The position numbers were made by a program, and so were the translations under genes. Under the pieces are notes generated by a model, which saw nothing but the letters and a program-made list of their open reading frames with translations, made no database searches and was not told where the DNA came from. From JADCCX01 sp031431475 (GTDB lineage: Bacteria; Pseudomonadota; Alphaproteobacteria; Rhizobiales; Beijerinckiaceae), in NCBI GenBank assembly GCA_031431475.1, contig JANPDL010000007.1, forward strand, positions 1-64,000: a DNA stretch of 64,000 bases. Direction: 5' to 3'. This document shows, one piece after another, positions 34,277 to 42,961 of this stretch. Within the stretch, counting starts at the first letter, position 1. Every line of letters begins with the position of its first letter.

Positions 34277-34918
34277 ATGCCAGCATTTCACGACGTGCGG
34301 TTTCCGGTCGAGGTCGGTATCCGCAGCAGGGGTGGGCCGGAGCGGCGCACGGATATCGTGACACTGGGCTCAGGGCGCGAGGAGCGCAATGCGCGCTGGG
34401 CCAACGCGCGACGGCGATACGACGCGGGATACGGGGTGCGATCACTGGCGGCTCTGTCGCAGGTTGTGGCTTTCTTCGAAGAACGGCGCGGCAGGCTCTA
34501 TGGTTTTCGCTTCAAGGACCGGACGGATTTCCGTTCGTCGCTGAATGGCGCTGCTCCGCAGATGACGGATCAGGCACTGGGAACTGGTACAGGATCGAAA
34601 GCCTCGTTCAATCTGATCAAGACGTACGGTGCATCTTTTGCGCCCTATCAGCGTCCCATAGCCAAGCCGGTGGCGGGTAGTGTTCTGGTGGCTGTCGCGG
34701 GTGCTGCTAAGATGATGGGTACGCAGTTCACGCTGGATATCGAAACCGGGATCATCACTTTTACGGCAGGTAATATTCCGGTGAATGGCGCTGCTGTGAC
34801 AGCGGGCTTCGAGTTTGACGTGCCGGTAAGATTTGACACGGACCTTCTGGAGATCGATCTGGCCTCCTTCGATGCCGGCGAGATTCCGTCCATTCCGCTC
34901 ATCGAGATCATTCCCTGA
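34277..34918 (+). CDS. GTA distal tail protein (gp12, TIGR02217/DUF2460)
   Basis: 213 residues. Family features are FHDVRFPVEVGIRSRGGPERRTDIV, split as FHDVRFPVEVGI and GPERRTDIV, GREERNARWA, and FFEERRGRLYGFRFKDRTDF, split as EERRGRLYGF and FKDRTDF. It joins the tail tube to the baseplate. AGGAG precedes the ATG. The next gene begins 12 bases downstream. Confidence 0.92.
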   Translation: MPAFHDVRFPVEVGIRSRGGPERRTDIVTLGSGREERNARWANARRRYDAGYGVRSLAALSQVVAFFEERRGRLYGFRFKDRTDFRSSLNGAAPQMTDQALGTGTGSKASFNLIKTYGASFAPYQRPIAKPVAGSVLVAVAGAAKMMGTQFTLDIETGIITFTAGNIPVNGAAVTAGFEFDVPVRFDTDLLEIDLASFDAGEIPSIPLIEIIP

Positions 34919-34930
34919 CAGGATAGTTCA

Positions 34931-35824
34931 ATGCGCACCATTCCCGCCTCTCTTGCGGCCGAGCTGGCGTCCGGCGCGACAACCCTGTGCCATTGCTGGA
35001 AAGTGATCCGCCGTGATGGCCAGAGTTTCGGCTTCACGGATCATGATCGCGATCTGACGTTTGATGCGATGACATTCAAGGCGGCGAGCGGGCTTGAGGC
35101 TTCCGAGGCCGAGAGCCTGTTGGGCCTTGCGACTGGCGGCGGCGAGGTCGCTGGTGCATTGCAGGCCGATGCGATCCGCGAAGCCGATATCGACAGCGGT
35201 CTGTGGGACGGCGCGACCATCGAGACGTGGCTGGTGGACTGGCGTGACGCGACGCGGCGGATGCTGCTGGATGCAGGGCATATCGGTGATATCCGGCGAC
35301 AGGGCCAGGCTTTCACGGCGGAAGTTCGCAGTCTGGCGCAGAATTTCGACCGGGAGAAAGGGCGACGTTATGAAGCGCTGTGTTCGGCTGAACTGGGTGA
35401 TGCGCGCTGTGGTGTGGCGCTGGCGAACGCGACGCGGCGGGCCGCTGTCACGATCACGACTGTGAGCGATGCGGGCTCATTCTCAGTGGCTGCTCTGCCC
35501 GGCTTCGCAGCAGGTGCATTTACGGGCGGAACCATCGCATTCACCTCTGGCGGAAACAGCGGGCGGACCCTTGCTGTGATGAGCCATACGCGGCTTGGAA
35601 CGCAGGATGTTATCGCGCTCTGGTCGCCGCCAACCGCGCCACTGTCCGCTGGTGACGCGGTGACACTGACCGTTGGTTGTGACAAGCGTTTCGACACGTG
35701 TCGTGACCGGTTTGCCAATGCGCCGAACTTTCGTGGCTTCCCGCATATTCCCGGCAATGATTTTGTGATGGGCTACGCGGTTTCCGGCGAAAGCGGGCTT
35801 GATGGCGGCACGCTGACGCCATGA
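34931..35824 (+). CDS. GTA hub protein (gp13, TIGR02218/DUF2163)
   Basis: 297 residues with DUF2163 segments: ATTLCHCWKVIRRDG, FGFTDHDRDLTFDA, WLVDWRD and the C-terminal cysteine-containing CDKRFDTCRDRFANAPNFRGFP, split as DKRFDTCRDRF and NFRGFPHIPGND. The Rhodobacter homologue is an iron-sulfur cluster-containing baseplate hub. Its stop overlaps the gp14 start by four bases. Confidence 0.92.
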   Translation: MRTIPASLAAELASGATTLCHCWKVIRRDGQSFGFTDHDRDLTFDAMTFKAASGLEASEAESLLGLATGGGEVAGALQADAIREADIDSGLWDGATIETWLVDWRDATRRMLLDAGHIGDIRRQGQAFTAEVRSLAQNFDREKGRRYEALCSAELGDARCGVALANATRRAAVTITTVSDAGSFSVAALPGFAAGAFTGGTIAFTSGGNSGRTLAVMSHTRLGTQDVIALWSPPTAPLSAGDAVTLTVGCDKRFDTCRDRFANAPNFRGFPHIPGNDFVMGYAVSGESGLDGGTLTP

Positions 35825-36237
35825 GCGCGGAGCGGGTTGTGACTGTTGCGCGATCGTGGATCGGCACGCCGTATATCCATCAGGCTTCGCTCAAAAGCGT
35901 GGGCTGCGATTGCCTTGGCCTGCTCAGGGGTGTGTGGCGTGAGCTTCACGGTTGTGAGCCCGAATTGCCGCCGCCTTACTCCGCGGACTGGGCCGAAGCC
36001 TGTGGCCGCGAGACCATGGCGGAAGCCGCAGCGCGGCATATGCATGCGATTGACGTCGCGGATTTTTCTGCCGGTGACGTGATCCTGTTCCGCTGGCGGG
36101 AGGGACTGCCCGCCAAGCATTGCGCCATCGCGACGTCGGGCGAGACCATGGTCCATGCCCATGATGGTGCTGCCGTTGCGGAGGTTGTCATCGGTCGCTG
36201 GTGGCGACGGCATCTGGTGTTTGCCTTCCGCTTCTAG
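35821..36237 (+). CDS. GTA NlpC/P60 cell-wall peptidase (gp14)
   Basis: 138 residues of the NlpC/P60 fold, matching the TIGR02219 phage/GTA peptidase. The catalytic cysteine is in GCDCLGLLRG (Cys31) and the probable catalytic histidine in PAKHCAI. It is thought to cut peptidoglycan when the particle delivers DNA. It starts on ATGA of the hub gene. Confidence 0.92.
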   Translation: MSAERVVTVARSWIGTPYIHQASLKSVGCDCLGLLRGVWRELHGCEPELPPPYSADWAEACGRETMAEAAARHMHAIDVADFSAGDVILFRWREGLPAKHCAIATSGETMVHAHDGAAVAEVVIGRWWRRHLVFAFRF

Positions 36238-36274
36238 CCCGTTCGATTTTCTGCATACCAGAGGCATTGCAACC

Positions 36275-39200
36275 ATGGCCACGCTTGTACTCCAGACAGC
36301 CGGATCGGTGATCGGCGGCCTTGTTGGCGGACCTATCGGGGCTGCCGTGGGCGGTGTGATCGGCAGCACTGTCGGTTCCGTTATGGACGCCTCGCTGATC
36401 AGCAGCAGCACCAGTGGCCGGGGCGGGCGCAAGATCAGTTATGGCCCGCGGCTGAAAGATCTGGACGGTATCTCGTCCACGGAAGGCGCAGCGATTCCCC
36501 GGCTTTATGGCCGGGCGCGGCTGGGCGGTCAGGTGATCTGGGCGACGCGGCTGGAGGAAGAACAGGTGCTGTCCTCGACGCGTACGCGCGGTGGCAAGGG
36601 CGGCATCGGCGGTTCGAAGCCCAAAGCCTCGGTTGAGGTTTCGTTCCGGTATTATGCCAATGTTGCCATCGCATTGTGCGAGGGGCCGGTGGCGTTCGTG
36701 CGCCGGGTCTGGGCCGATGGCAAACCAGTTGATCTCACCGGCGTTACCATGCGGGTGCATGTGGGGGACGAGACGCAACCAGCTGATCCGCTGATCGTGG
36801 CGAAGCAGGGAGCATCAGGCGCACCGGCCTATCGTGGCATTGCCTATGCCGTGTTCGAGCGGCTGGCCCTGGAAAACTTCGGTAACCGCTTGCCGCAATT
36901 CACCTTCGAGGTCGTGCGGCCCGTGCATGGCCTGTGCCGTCGTATCCGGGCCGTCACGATCATCCCCGGTGCGGGGGAGTATGTCTATGAGCCGGGTGCC
37001 TTGTCGGTTGCTCGCAGCTTCGGCGCATCGTCGCTGCCGAACCGGACACAGTTGACCCATGTCACGGACTGGCATGCCTCCATGGATGCCTTGCAGGCCT
37101 TGTGTCCGAACCTGCAGCATGTGTCGCTGGTGATCTCGTGGTTCGGGAATGATCTGAGGGTTGGCAACTGCACGATCCGCCCGTTGACGGAGCCGGGCTC
37201 TATCGATGGCAACCCTTACAGCTGGTCCGTCGCCGGTTTGACGCGGACCATGGCTGGCACTGTCTCCGCGCCTAACGGGCAGCCTGCCTTTGGCGGGACG
37301 CCATCCGATGGTTCAGTACTGCGCGCGATCCGCGATCTGAAAGCGCGTGGACTGCAGGTGACGCTCTATCCCTTCGTGATGATGGATGTGCCGCCTGCCA
37401 ATACCTTGCCTGATCCCTGGACGGGTGCTGCGACACAGCCGGTGTATCCCTGGCGCGGGCGGATCACGTGTGATCCTGCTCCAGGGAGGGTCGGGACTGT
37501 TGAAGGGACAGCGACAGCGGCGACACAGGTGTCGGCCTTTATGGGCAATTGCCTTGCGTCCCATTTCACTGTCGGCGTGGACACGGTGAGTTACAGCGGC
37601 CCCGTCGAATGGACGCTGCGGCGGCTCGTGCTGCACACCGCGGCGCTGGGCAATGCTGCGGGTGGAGTTGATGCCGTTGTGATCGGCTCGGAATTTGTGG
37701 CACTGACGCGGGTGCGCGGGACTGGCGTGACAAATCCTGCGGTGCAGGGATTGAAGGCGCTAGCCACAGAGGTGCGTGCCTTGTCCGGCGCTTCGACAAA
37801 AATTACGTACGGCGCGGACTGGACCGAGTATGGCTCTGAGGTGCGCAACAGCGGGCAGGACGTGCGCTTTCCGCTCGATCCGCTGTGGGCTGATGTCAAT
37901 ATCGATGCGGTGGCTATCGACTGGTATCCGCCGGTTACTGACTGGCGCGATGGGCCGGGGCATCTGGATTTTGTGACTTATGACGGGCCGCATGATCTGC
38001 AAATGTTTGCGGACCGGCAGACATCGGGCGAGGGCTTCGACTGGTATTACGCCAGCGATGCCAACCGCATCGCGCAGGTCCGGTCACCGATCACTGACGG
38101 GGCTGCAAACAAGCCCTGGGTGTTCCGCGCCAAGGATATTGCGGGGTGGTGGTCGAACCTGCATTATCACCGTGTTGCGGGTGCAGAGCAGGGGATGCCG
38201 ACGGCCTGGGTGGCGGGATCGAAGCCGATCTGGTTGTTGGAGCTTGGCTGTCCCGCAGTAGATCGTGGAGCCAATACGCCCAATGTCTTCCCCGATCCCA
38301 AATCCTCAGAGAATGCGCTGCCGCCGTTCTCGCGCGGCATGCGGGACGACCTCGTGCAGGCAAGAGCATTGAGAGCGGCGATTGACCGGTTTGATCCGGC
38401 TCAGACCGGCTTCTTGTCTCCGGCCAATCCCCTGGCTACGCTTTACAGCGGTCGCATGGTTGATCTCGCGCGCATCTATCTGTGGACCTGGGATGCGCGA
38501 CCGTTTCCGGCATTTCCAGCGCATGCGGATCGCTGGACGGATGCCGAAAACTTTTCCACCGGGCATTGGCTCAACGGGCGCATTGAAAGTGCGCCGATGG
38601 ATGATCTGCTGAGCGCTATCCTGATAGATTATGGCACGGCGGCTCCGGCAAGGATCAGCGCTGACGGGTTTGTTGATGGCTACGTAATTGATCGCCCTAT
38701 GTCGGCTCGCGCTGTGATTGAGCCACTGGCTGATGTGTTCGGGTTCGACGCCGTTGTTTCGGCAGGTGTACTGCGATTTGTGCGACGATCGGCAAAGCCG
38801 GTTGCAGCGCTGGCGCTGGATGATCTTGCGGTCAGTGGTGAAACTGACCGCCCCCTGCACCTGCGGGCGCAGGACAGCGAATTGCCGACGGCACTGACAC
38901 TGGGCTTTACGGAGGCGGAAGCGGATTTTCGGCAAGCTGCGGTGCGGGTGGCTGTGGCTTCCGTATCAGGGGAGCGTGTGGCTTCTGCCGAGATCGCTGC
39001 CGGGCTTTCGCGCGCTCAGGCTGTGCATCGGGCGGAACTGATGCTGAACGAGGCGCGGGCAGGGCGCGCCACGATTGAATTCGCGCTGCCGCCGAGCCGC
39101 ATGGATATCGAGCCGGGTGATGTGGCGAGTGTTGATGGAAAGCCCTATCGTCTGCGGCGTATCACGGATGGCCGCGTGCGGGCGATAGAGGCCGTGGCGG

Positions 39201-40207
39201 TCGAGCCCGCCATCTATCTCGGGGCGCCGCGTCCGTCGCGTGCCAGTACGCGACCGGTGCCGGTCTTCGCCGGACCACCTTTGGCCATTGTGATGGATCT
39301 GGCCGCGACATCAGCCGGAACGCCGGTGCTGCAACGTCTTGCCGTGACCGCTGATCCGTGGCCAGGAGCCTATACGCTGTGGCGATCCGAGGATGGGGCC
39401 AGCTTCACGGCGGTGCAGCGCATCGCTACCCGCGCGACTGTGGGCGAGGCCGTGACAACGCTTCCCGCAGGTCCGCTGTGGCGATTTGACCGAGCAGGCA
39501 GCGTGGAGGTGACGCTTTCGCGGGGCGCACTGGAATCGGTTGTTCCGGAGGCGGCTCTGAACGGGGCCAATCTGATCGCCATCGAGACTCAGGGGCAAGG
39601 TTGGGAAATCCTGTCCTACACCAATGCCACACTGCTCGCGGCGGGGCGCTGGCGTCTATCGGGCCTATTGCGTGGTCTCGCGGGATCAGAGCCTTTCGCA
39701 TCGGTCGTCAAGCCATTGGGATCGCGCGTTGTGATCCTCGACGGTGGCGTGGTTGAGCTTGCCACCGGCACGGAATGGCTGAACCGCACGATAAGCTATC
39801 GCTTGGCACCGGAGGGCCGGGATCATGCGGACCCGATGGCAGTGGCTTTCACAGCAACGGCAAGTGCCGTGGTGCTTAAGCCCCTATCACCAGTGCGGTT
39901 GATGGCCAGGCGCGAGGCAGCCGGTGTTCGGCTCAGCTGGATCCGCCGGACACGGTTTGGCGGCGACAACTGGGAACTGGCCGAGGTACCGCTGAACGAA
40001 GAGACGGAGGCTTATGCAGTGGATGTGCTGAGCGGTGCTACCCTGAAGCGGCGGCTCAAGGTAACATCAGCTACCGCGCTTTATGCCAATGCCGACGAGC
40101 TTGTGGATTTCGGCGCGGCGCAGGCAAATCTACTGATCCGCGTGAGCCAGACAAGCATGGCCGCCGGTGATGGTCAGGCAACCGAGCAGTTGCTGCCTGT
40201 TCTCTGA
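36275..40207 (+). CDS. GTA baseplate megatron / host-specificity protein (gp15)
   Basis: 1310 residues. The N-terminus has a glycine-rich hydrophobic stretch (GLVGGPIGAAVGGVIG) that may cross a membrane during delivery. A TIM-barrel glycosidase-like domain spans about residues 250-650 (ITYGADWTEYG, DWYPPVTDWRDGPGH, WLLELGCPAVDRG), and tail-protein beta domains fill the rest. It forms the tip and contacts the recipient. The ATG at 36275 starts the conserved MATLVLQTAG; the earlier ATG at 36155 lies inside gp14 and is unlikely. Confidence 0.93.
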   Translation: MATLVLQTAGSVIGGLVGGPIGAAVGGVIGSTVGSVMDASLISSSTSGRGGRKISYGPRLKDLDGISSTEGAAIPRLYGRARLGGQVIWATRLEEEQVLSSTRTRGGKGGIGGSKPKASVEVSFRYYANVAIALCEGPVAFVRRVWADGKPVDLTGVTMRVHVGDETQPADPLIVAKQGASGAPAYRGIAYAVFERLALENFGNRLPQFTFEVVRPVHGLCRRIRAVTIIPGAGEYVYEPGALSVARSFGASSLPNRTQLTHVTDWHASMDALQALCPNLQHVSLVISWFGNDLRVGNCTIRPLTEPGSIDGNPYSWSVAGLTRTMAGTVSAPNGQPAFGGTPSDGSVLRAIRDLKARGLQVTLYPFVMMDVPPANTLPDPWTGAATQPVYPWRGRITCDPAPGRVGTVEGTATAATQVSAFMGNCLASHFTVGVDTVSYSGPVEWTLRRLVLHTAALGNAAGGVDAVVIGSEFVALTRVRGTGVTNPAVQGLKALATEVRALSGASTKITYGADWTEYGSEVRNSGQDVRFPLDPLWADVNIDAVAIDWYPPVTDWRDGPGHLDFVTYDGPHDLQMFADRQTSGEGFDWYYASDANRIAQVRSPITDGAANKPWVFRAKDIAGWWSNLHYHRVAGAEQGMPTAWVAGSKPIWLLELGCPAVDRGANTPNVFPDPKSSENALPPFSRGMRDDLVQARALRAAIDRFDPAQTGFLSPANPLATLYSGRMVDLARIYLWTWDARPFPAFPAHADRWTDAENFSTGHWLNGRIESAPMDDLLSAILIDYGTAAPARISADGFVDGYVIDRPMSARAVIEPLADVFGFDAVVSAGVLRFVRRSAKPVAALALDDLAVSGETDRPLHLRAQDSELPTALTLGFTEAEADFRQAAVRVAVASVSGERVASAEIAAGLSRAQAVHRAELMLNEARAGRATIEFALPPSRMDIEPGDVASVDGKPYRLRRITDGRVRAIEAVAVEPAIYLGAPRPSRASTRPVPVFAGPPLAIVMDLAATSAGTPVLQRLAVTADPWPGAYTLWRSEDGASFTAVQRIATRATVGEAVTTLPAGPLWRFDRAGSVEVTLSRGALESVVPEAALNGANLIAIETQGQGWEILSYTNATLLAAGRWRLSGLLRGLAGSEPFASVVKPLGSRVVILDGGVVELATGTEWLNRTISYRLAPEGRDHADPMAVAFTATASAVVLKPLSPVRLMARREAAGVRLSWIRRTRFGGDNWELAEVPLNEETEAYAVDVLSGATLKRRLKVTSATALYANADELVDFGAAQANLLIRVSQTSMAAGDGQATEQLLPVL

Positions 40208-40250
40208 ACCGTTTTCAAACTCATTTTTCGTTTTACAACAGGAGATCGCC

Positions 40251-40460
40251 ATGAGCGAATGGAAGACGTTTCTCGAAAGCCGCACGGTCTGTGCCAACCT
40301 CGTGGGCCTGACAGCGCTGATCCTCTCCAGCTTGGGGTTTTCCTCCCTGGGCTTTGATCAGGAGAAGATCATCGATGTGATTCTGCAGGTTGTGGCGGGG
40401 CTGTCGTTCCTGGCCTCGACGGTTTTCCGGGTGCTGGCGACGCGGAAACTCACGGTTTGA
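40251..40460 (+). CDS. Small two-helix membrane protein, holin-like
   Basis: 69 residues with two hydrophobic segments (VCANLVGLTALILSSLGF and VILQVVAGLSFLASTVF), a charged start and a basic C-terminus. CAGGAG precedes the ATG at 40251. It is the last gene on the GTA strand before the regulatory genes, 43 bases after gp15. Size and topology fit a holin, which would help release GTA particles. Function is inferred from topology and position only. Confidence 0.55.
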   Translation: MSEWKTFLESRTVCANLVGLTALILSSLGFSSLGFDQEKIIDVILQVVAGLSFLASTVFRVLATRKLTV

Positions 40461-40472
40461 GAACTTCTGTTC

Positions 40473-40811
40473 ATGGCGAGTTCAGCCGCAATGTCGCGAT
40501 GGTTTGGCATGTTGCGGGTCGTGATCCTTGCCGGATTAATGGTCAGCGGAGCCGGATTCACGTCCGCTTCCGCTGAAACCACCTGTTTTTCCAATGAGGA
40601 CACGCGTGACCACGTGGAGAAGCACGGGCTGATCGCTCTTCACGATGTTGTGCGTTCTGCGCGCGGAACCGGACAGGCCGATCTGATTTCCGCACGGTTG
40701 TGCGAGACGAACGGCAATATGGTGTATATGATTGCCATGCTCGGACGTGACGGCAAGCTCTTGCGGCTGACCGTCGATGCCCGGACAGGCACCTTGATCA
40801 ACTCTCGCTGA
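40473..40811 (+). CDS. Secreted PepSY-like protein upstream of FeuPQ (FeuN-like)
   Basis: 112 residues with a signal peptide (cut near SASAE) and a small C-terminal domain with a PepSY-like end (VYMIAMLGRDGKLLRLTVDA). It lies 12 bases before the response regulator gene. In Sinorhizobium meliloti the small periplasmic protein FeuN, encoded beside feuPQ, restrains that system. Position, secretion and size agree, but I cannot confirm sequence homology. It would act in the periplasm on the kinase sensor domain. Confidence 0.55.
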   Translation: MASSAAMSRWFGMLRVVILAGLMVSGAGFTSASAETTCFSNEDTRDHVEKHGLIALHDVVRSARGTGQADLISARLCETNGNMVYMIAMLGRDGKLLRLTVDARTGTLINSR

Positions 40812-40823
40812 GACAGATTCCGC

Positions 40824-41501
40824 ATGCGCCTTCTCGTCATTGAGGACGATCGCGACCTCAACCGCCAGCTCGTCACTGCCCTTGAAAACGCGGGATATGC
40901 CGTGGATCGCGCCTATGATGGCGAGGAGGGGCATTTCCTGGGTGATACCGAACCTTATGATGGCGTCGTGCTCGATATCGGCCTGCCCAAAATGGACGGC
41001 ATCACCGTGCTGGAGAAATGGCGCGCAGACGGGCGCAAGATGCCAGTACTGATCCTCACCGCGCGCGACCGCTGGAGCGACAAGGTGCAGGGCTTCGATG
41101 CCGGTGCCGATGATTATGTGGCAAAGCCTTTCCACATGGAAGAAATTCTGGCGCGTCTTCGTGCACTGCTCCGTCGCGCTACGGGCCATGCAAAGAATGA
41201 ACTCACTTGTGGTCCCGTAACCGTCGACACGCGCTCCAGCCGTGTTGTTGTGGATGGCAATGCGGTGAAGCTGACTTCGCATGAATACCGGCTTCTGTCG
41301 TATCTCATGCATCATCAGGGTCGCGTGGTGTCGCGGACGGAACTGGTGGAACATCTCTACGATCAGGATTTTGACCGCGACAGCAACACGATCGAGGTAT
41401 TCGTGGGGCGTCTGCGCAAGAAGCTCGGCGTTGAGGTGATCCAGACTGTGCGCGGGCTGGGCTATCTCGCGGCACCGCCGGAGCCGGTCAAGGGACGCTA
41501 G
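40824..41501 (+). CDS. feuP: OmpR-family response regulator, FeuP-like
   Basis: 225 residues: receiver domain with VIEDDRDLN, phospho-Asp in VLDIGLPKMDG and Lys in VAKPFHMEE, then a winged-helix DNA-binding domain (HEYRLLSYLMHHQG, DSNTIEVFVGRLRKKLG). The segment YDGEEGHFLGDTEPYD is characteristic of rhizobial FeuP/PhoP-type regulators. FeuP controls cyclic glucan export and osmotic adaptation in S. meliloti. The kinase gene begins four bases downstream. Confidence 0.8.
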   Translation: MRLLVIEDDRDLNRQLVTALENAGYAVDRAYDGEEGHFLGDTEPYDGVVLDIGLPKMDGITVLEKWRADGRKMPVLILTARDRWSDKVQGFDAGADDYVAKPFHMEEILARLRALLRRATGHAKNELTCGPVTVDTRSSRVVVDGNAVKLTSHEYRLLSYLMHHQGRVVSRTELVEHLYDQDFDRDSNTIEVFVGRLRKKLGVEVIQTVRGLGYLAAPPEPVKGR

Positions 41502-41504
41502 GCT

Positions 41505-42911
41505 GTGCTGAGTTTTCTCCGCCGCGAAGGTCCCCTTTCCATCGCGGCGCGTCTCGTGCTTTCGGCCGTTGGCCTGAGCGCCATAATCCTGATGATTGCG
41601 GGAATCGTGCTGTCGACGTTCTATCGCCGGACCACCGAGTTCGCTTTCGATGAACGGCTCAACGTCTATCTCAAGGCACTGGTCGCGGACGTGGCTTCAT
41701 TCGGCGAGACAGACAGGACGGAACCGGGAAATCTGGGTGAGCCGCGCTTCGAGTTGCCGCTGTCAGGATGGTACTGGCAAATCAGCCGAATCGATACAGA
41801 GCGAGACAGTGATCAGGCGACGCGGACATCGAAATCGCTGTTTGCCGCTAGATTGCCGAAACTTTCCGACCAAGGCGTGAAACCAAGGGCCAACGGCATC
41901 GCCGAGGCTTATGCCAATGGGCCGGATAATCAAACAGTCCGGCTGATCGAGCGGTTGATCGATCTGGGCGACGATGGTCGTTATCTGATTGCGGTCGCGG
42001 GTGATCCTGCTGAAGTTATTTCCGAGATCCGACAGTTTAATCTGGCGTTAATTGTGACGTTTGCTGTGCTTGGTCTGGCGCTGGCCGCCGTGACGCTGGC
42101 ACAGGTGCGGTTCGGACTGGAGCCGCTGGTCAATCTGCGCAATGCGCTGGGGCAGATCCGCCGTGGCGATGCCCGGCGCATCGAGGGAAGCTTCCCTCCT
42201 GAAGTGGCGCCGTTGGCGGAAGAGCTCAATCTGATGGTCGATTCGAACCATGAGATCATCGAACGCGCTCGCACCCATGTCGGCAATCTCGCGCATGCGC
42301 TGAAGACGCCGATCAGCGTGCTCGTGAACGAGGCGGACAGCAACGAAGGAGTGCTGGCCGAAAAAGTGCGCGAGCAGACCCAGTTGATGCGCGATCAGGT
42401 GCTGTATTATCTTGACCGGGCGCGGGCTGCGGCAAGGGCGGCGGCGGTGGGCTCAGCGACCGAAGTTGATCCAGTTGTGAACAGCATGGTGCGGACCTTC
42501 ACCAAGGTATGCCAGAGCCGGGATATCGTGTTTTCGTCCGTGGTGGAGGATGGCCTTCGGTTTCGCGGCGAGCGGCAGGATCTGGAGGAAATGCTGGGCA
42601 ATCTCATCGATAATGCTGGAAAATGGGCCAATTCCGCAGTCAGAATCACAGCTGAAAAGGGTCCAGATATCGCACCGGAGCGGCCTTCCGTCGTGTTTCT
42701 CATCGATGACGATGGCCCGGGCCTGCCAAAGGACAAGCGTGTCGAGGCGACGCGACGTGGGAGGAGGCTTGACGAGACCAAGCCTGGTTCAGGGCTTGGC
42801 TTGTCGATCGTAGTCGATCTGGCGCAGCTCTATGGCGGGGCTTTCGTGTTCGATGACTCGCCATTGGGCGGGCTGCGCGCCGAGCTCAAGCTTCCCGCCG
42901 TGACAGGATGA
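41505..42911 (+). CDS. feuQ: Sensor histidine kinase, FeuQ/PhoQ-like
   Basis: 468 residues from a GTG. Two transmembrane helices (about 17-40 and 172-195) flank a periplasmic sensor domain of about 130 residues. A HAMP-like linker, a HisKA domain with NLAHALKTPISVL (phospho-His about 265) and an HATPase domain (GNLIDNAGKW, DDDGPGLP, GSGLGLSIV) follow. The AHALKTP H-box is the PhoQ/FeuQ form. It pairs with the regulator directly upstream. The ccm genes follow on the same strand after 50 bases. Confidence 0.83.
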   Translation: MLSFLRREGPLSIAARLVLSAVGLSAIILMIAGIVLSTFYRRTTEFAFDERLNVYLKALVADVASFGETDRTEPGNLGEPRFELPLSGWYWQISRIDTERDSDQATRTSKSLFAARLPKLSDQGVKPRANGIAEAYANGPDNQTVRLIERLIDLGDDGRYLIAVAGDPAEVISEIRQFNLALIVTFAVLGLALAAVTLAQVRFGLEPLVNLRNALGQIRRGDARRIEGSFPPEVAPLAEELNLMVDSNHEIIERARTHVGNLAHALKTPISVLVNEADSNEGVLAEKVREQTQLMRDQVLYYLDRARAAARAAAVGSATEVDPVVNSMVRTFTKVCQSRDIVFSSVVEDGLRFRGERQDLEEMLGNLIDNAGKWANSAVRITAEKGPDIAPERPSVVFLIDDDGPGLPKDKRVEATRRGRRLDETKPGSGLGLSIVVDLAQLYGGAFVFDDSPLGGLRAELKLPAVTG

Positions 42912-42961
42912 CGCCAGACCAGGGCATGACTCATGTGCCCTAACGCACTATGTAGTCCGTT

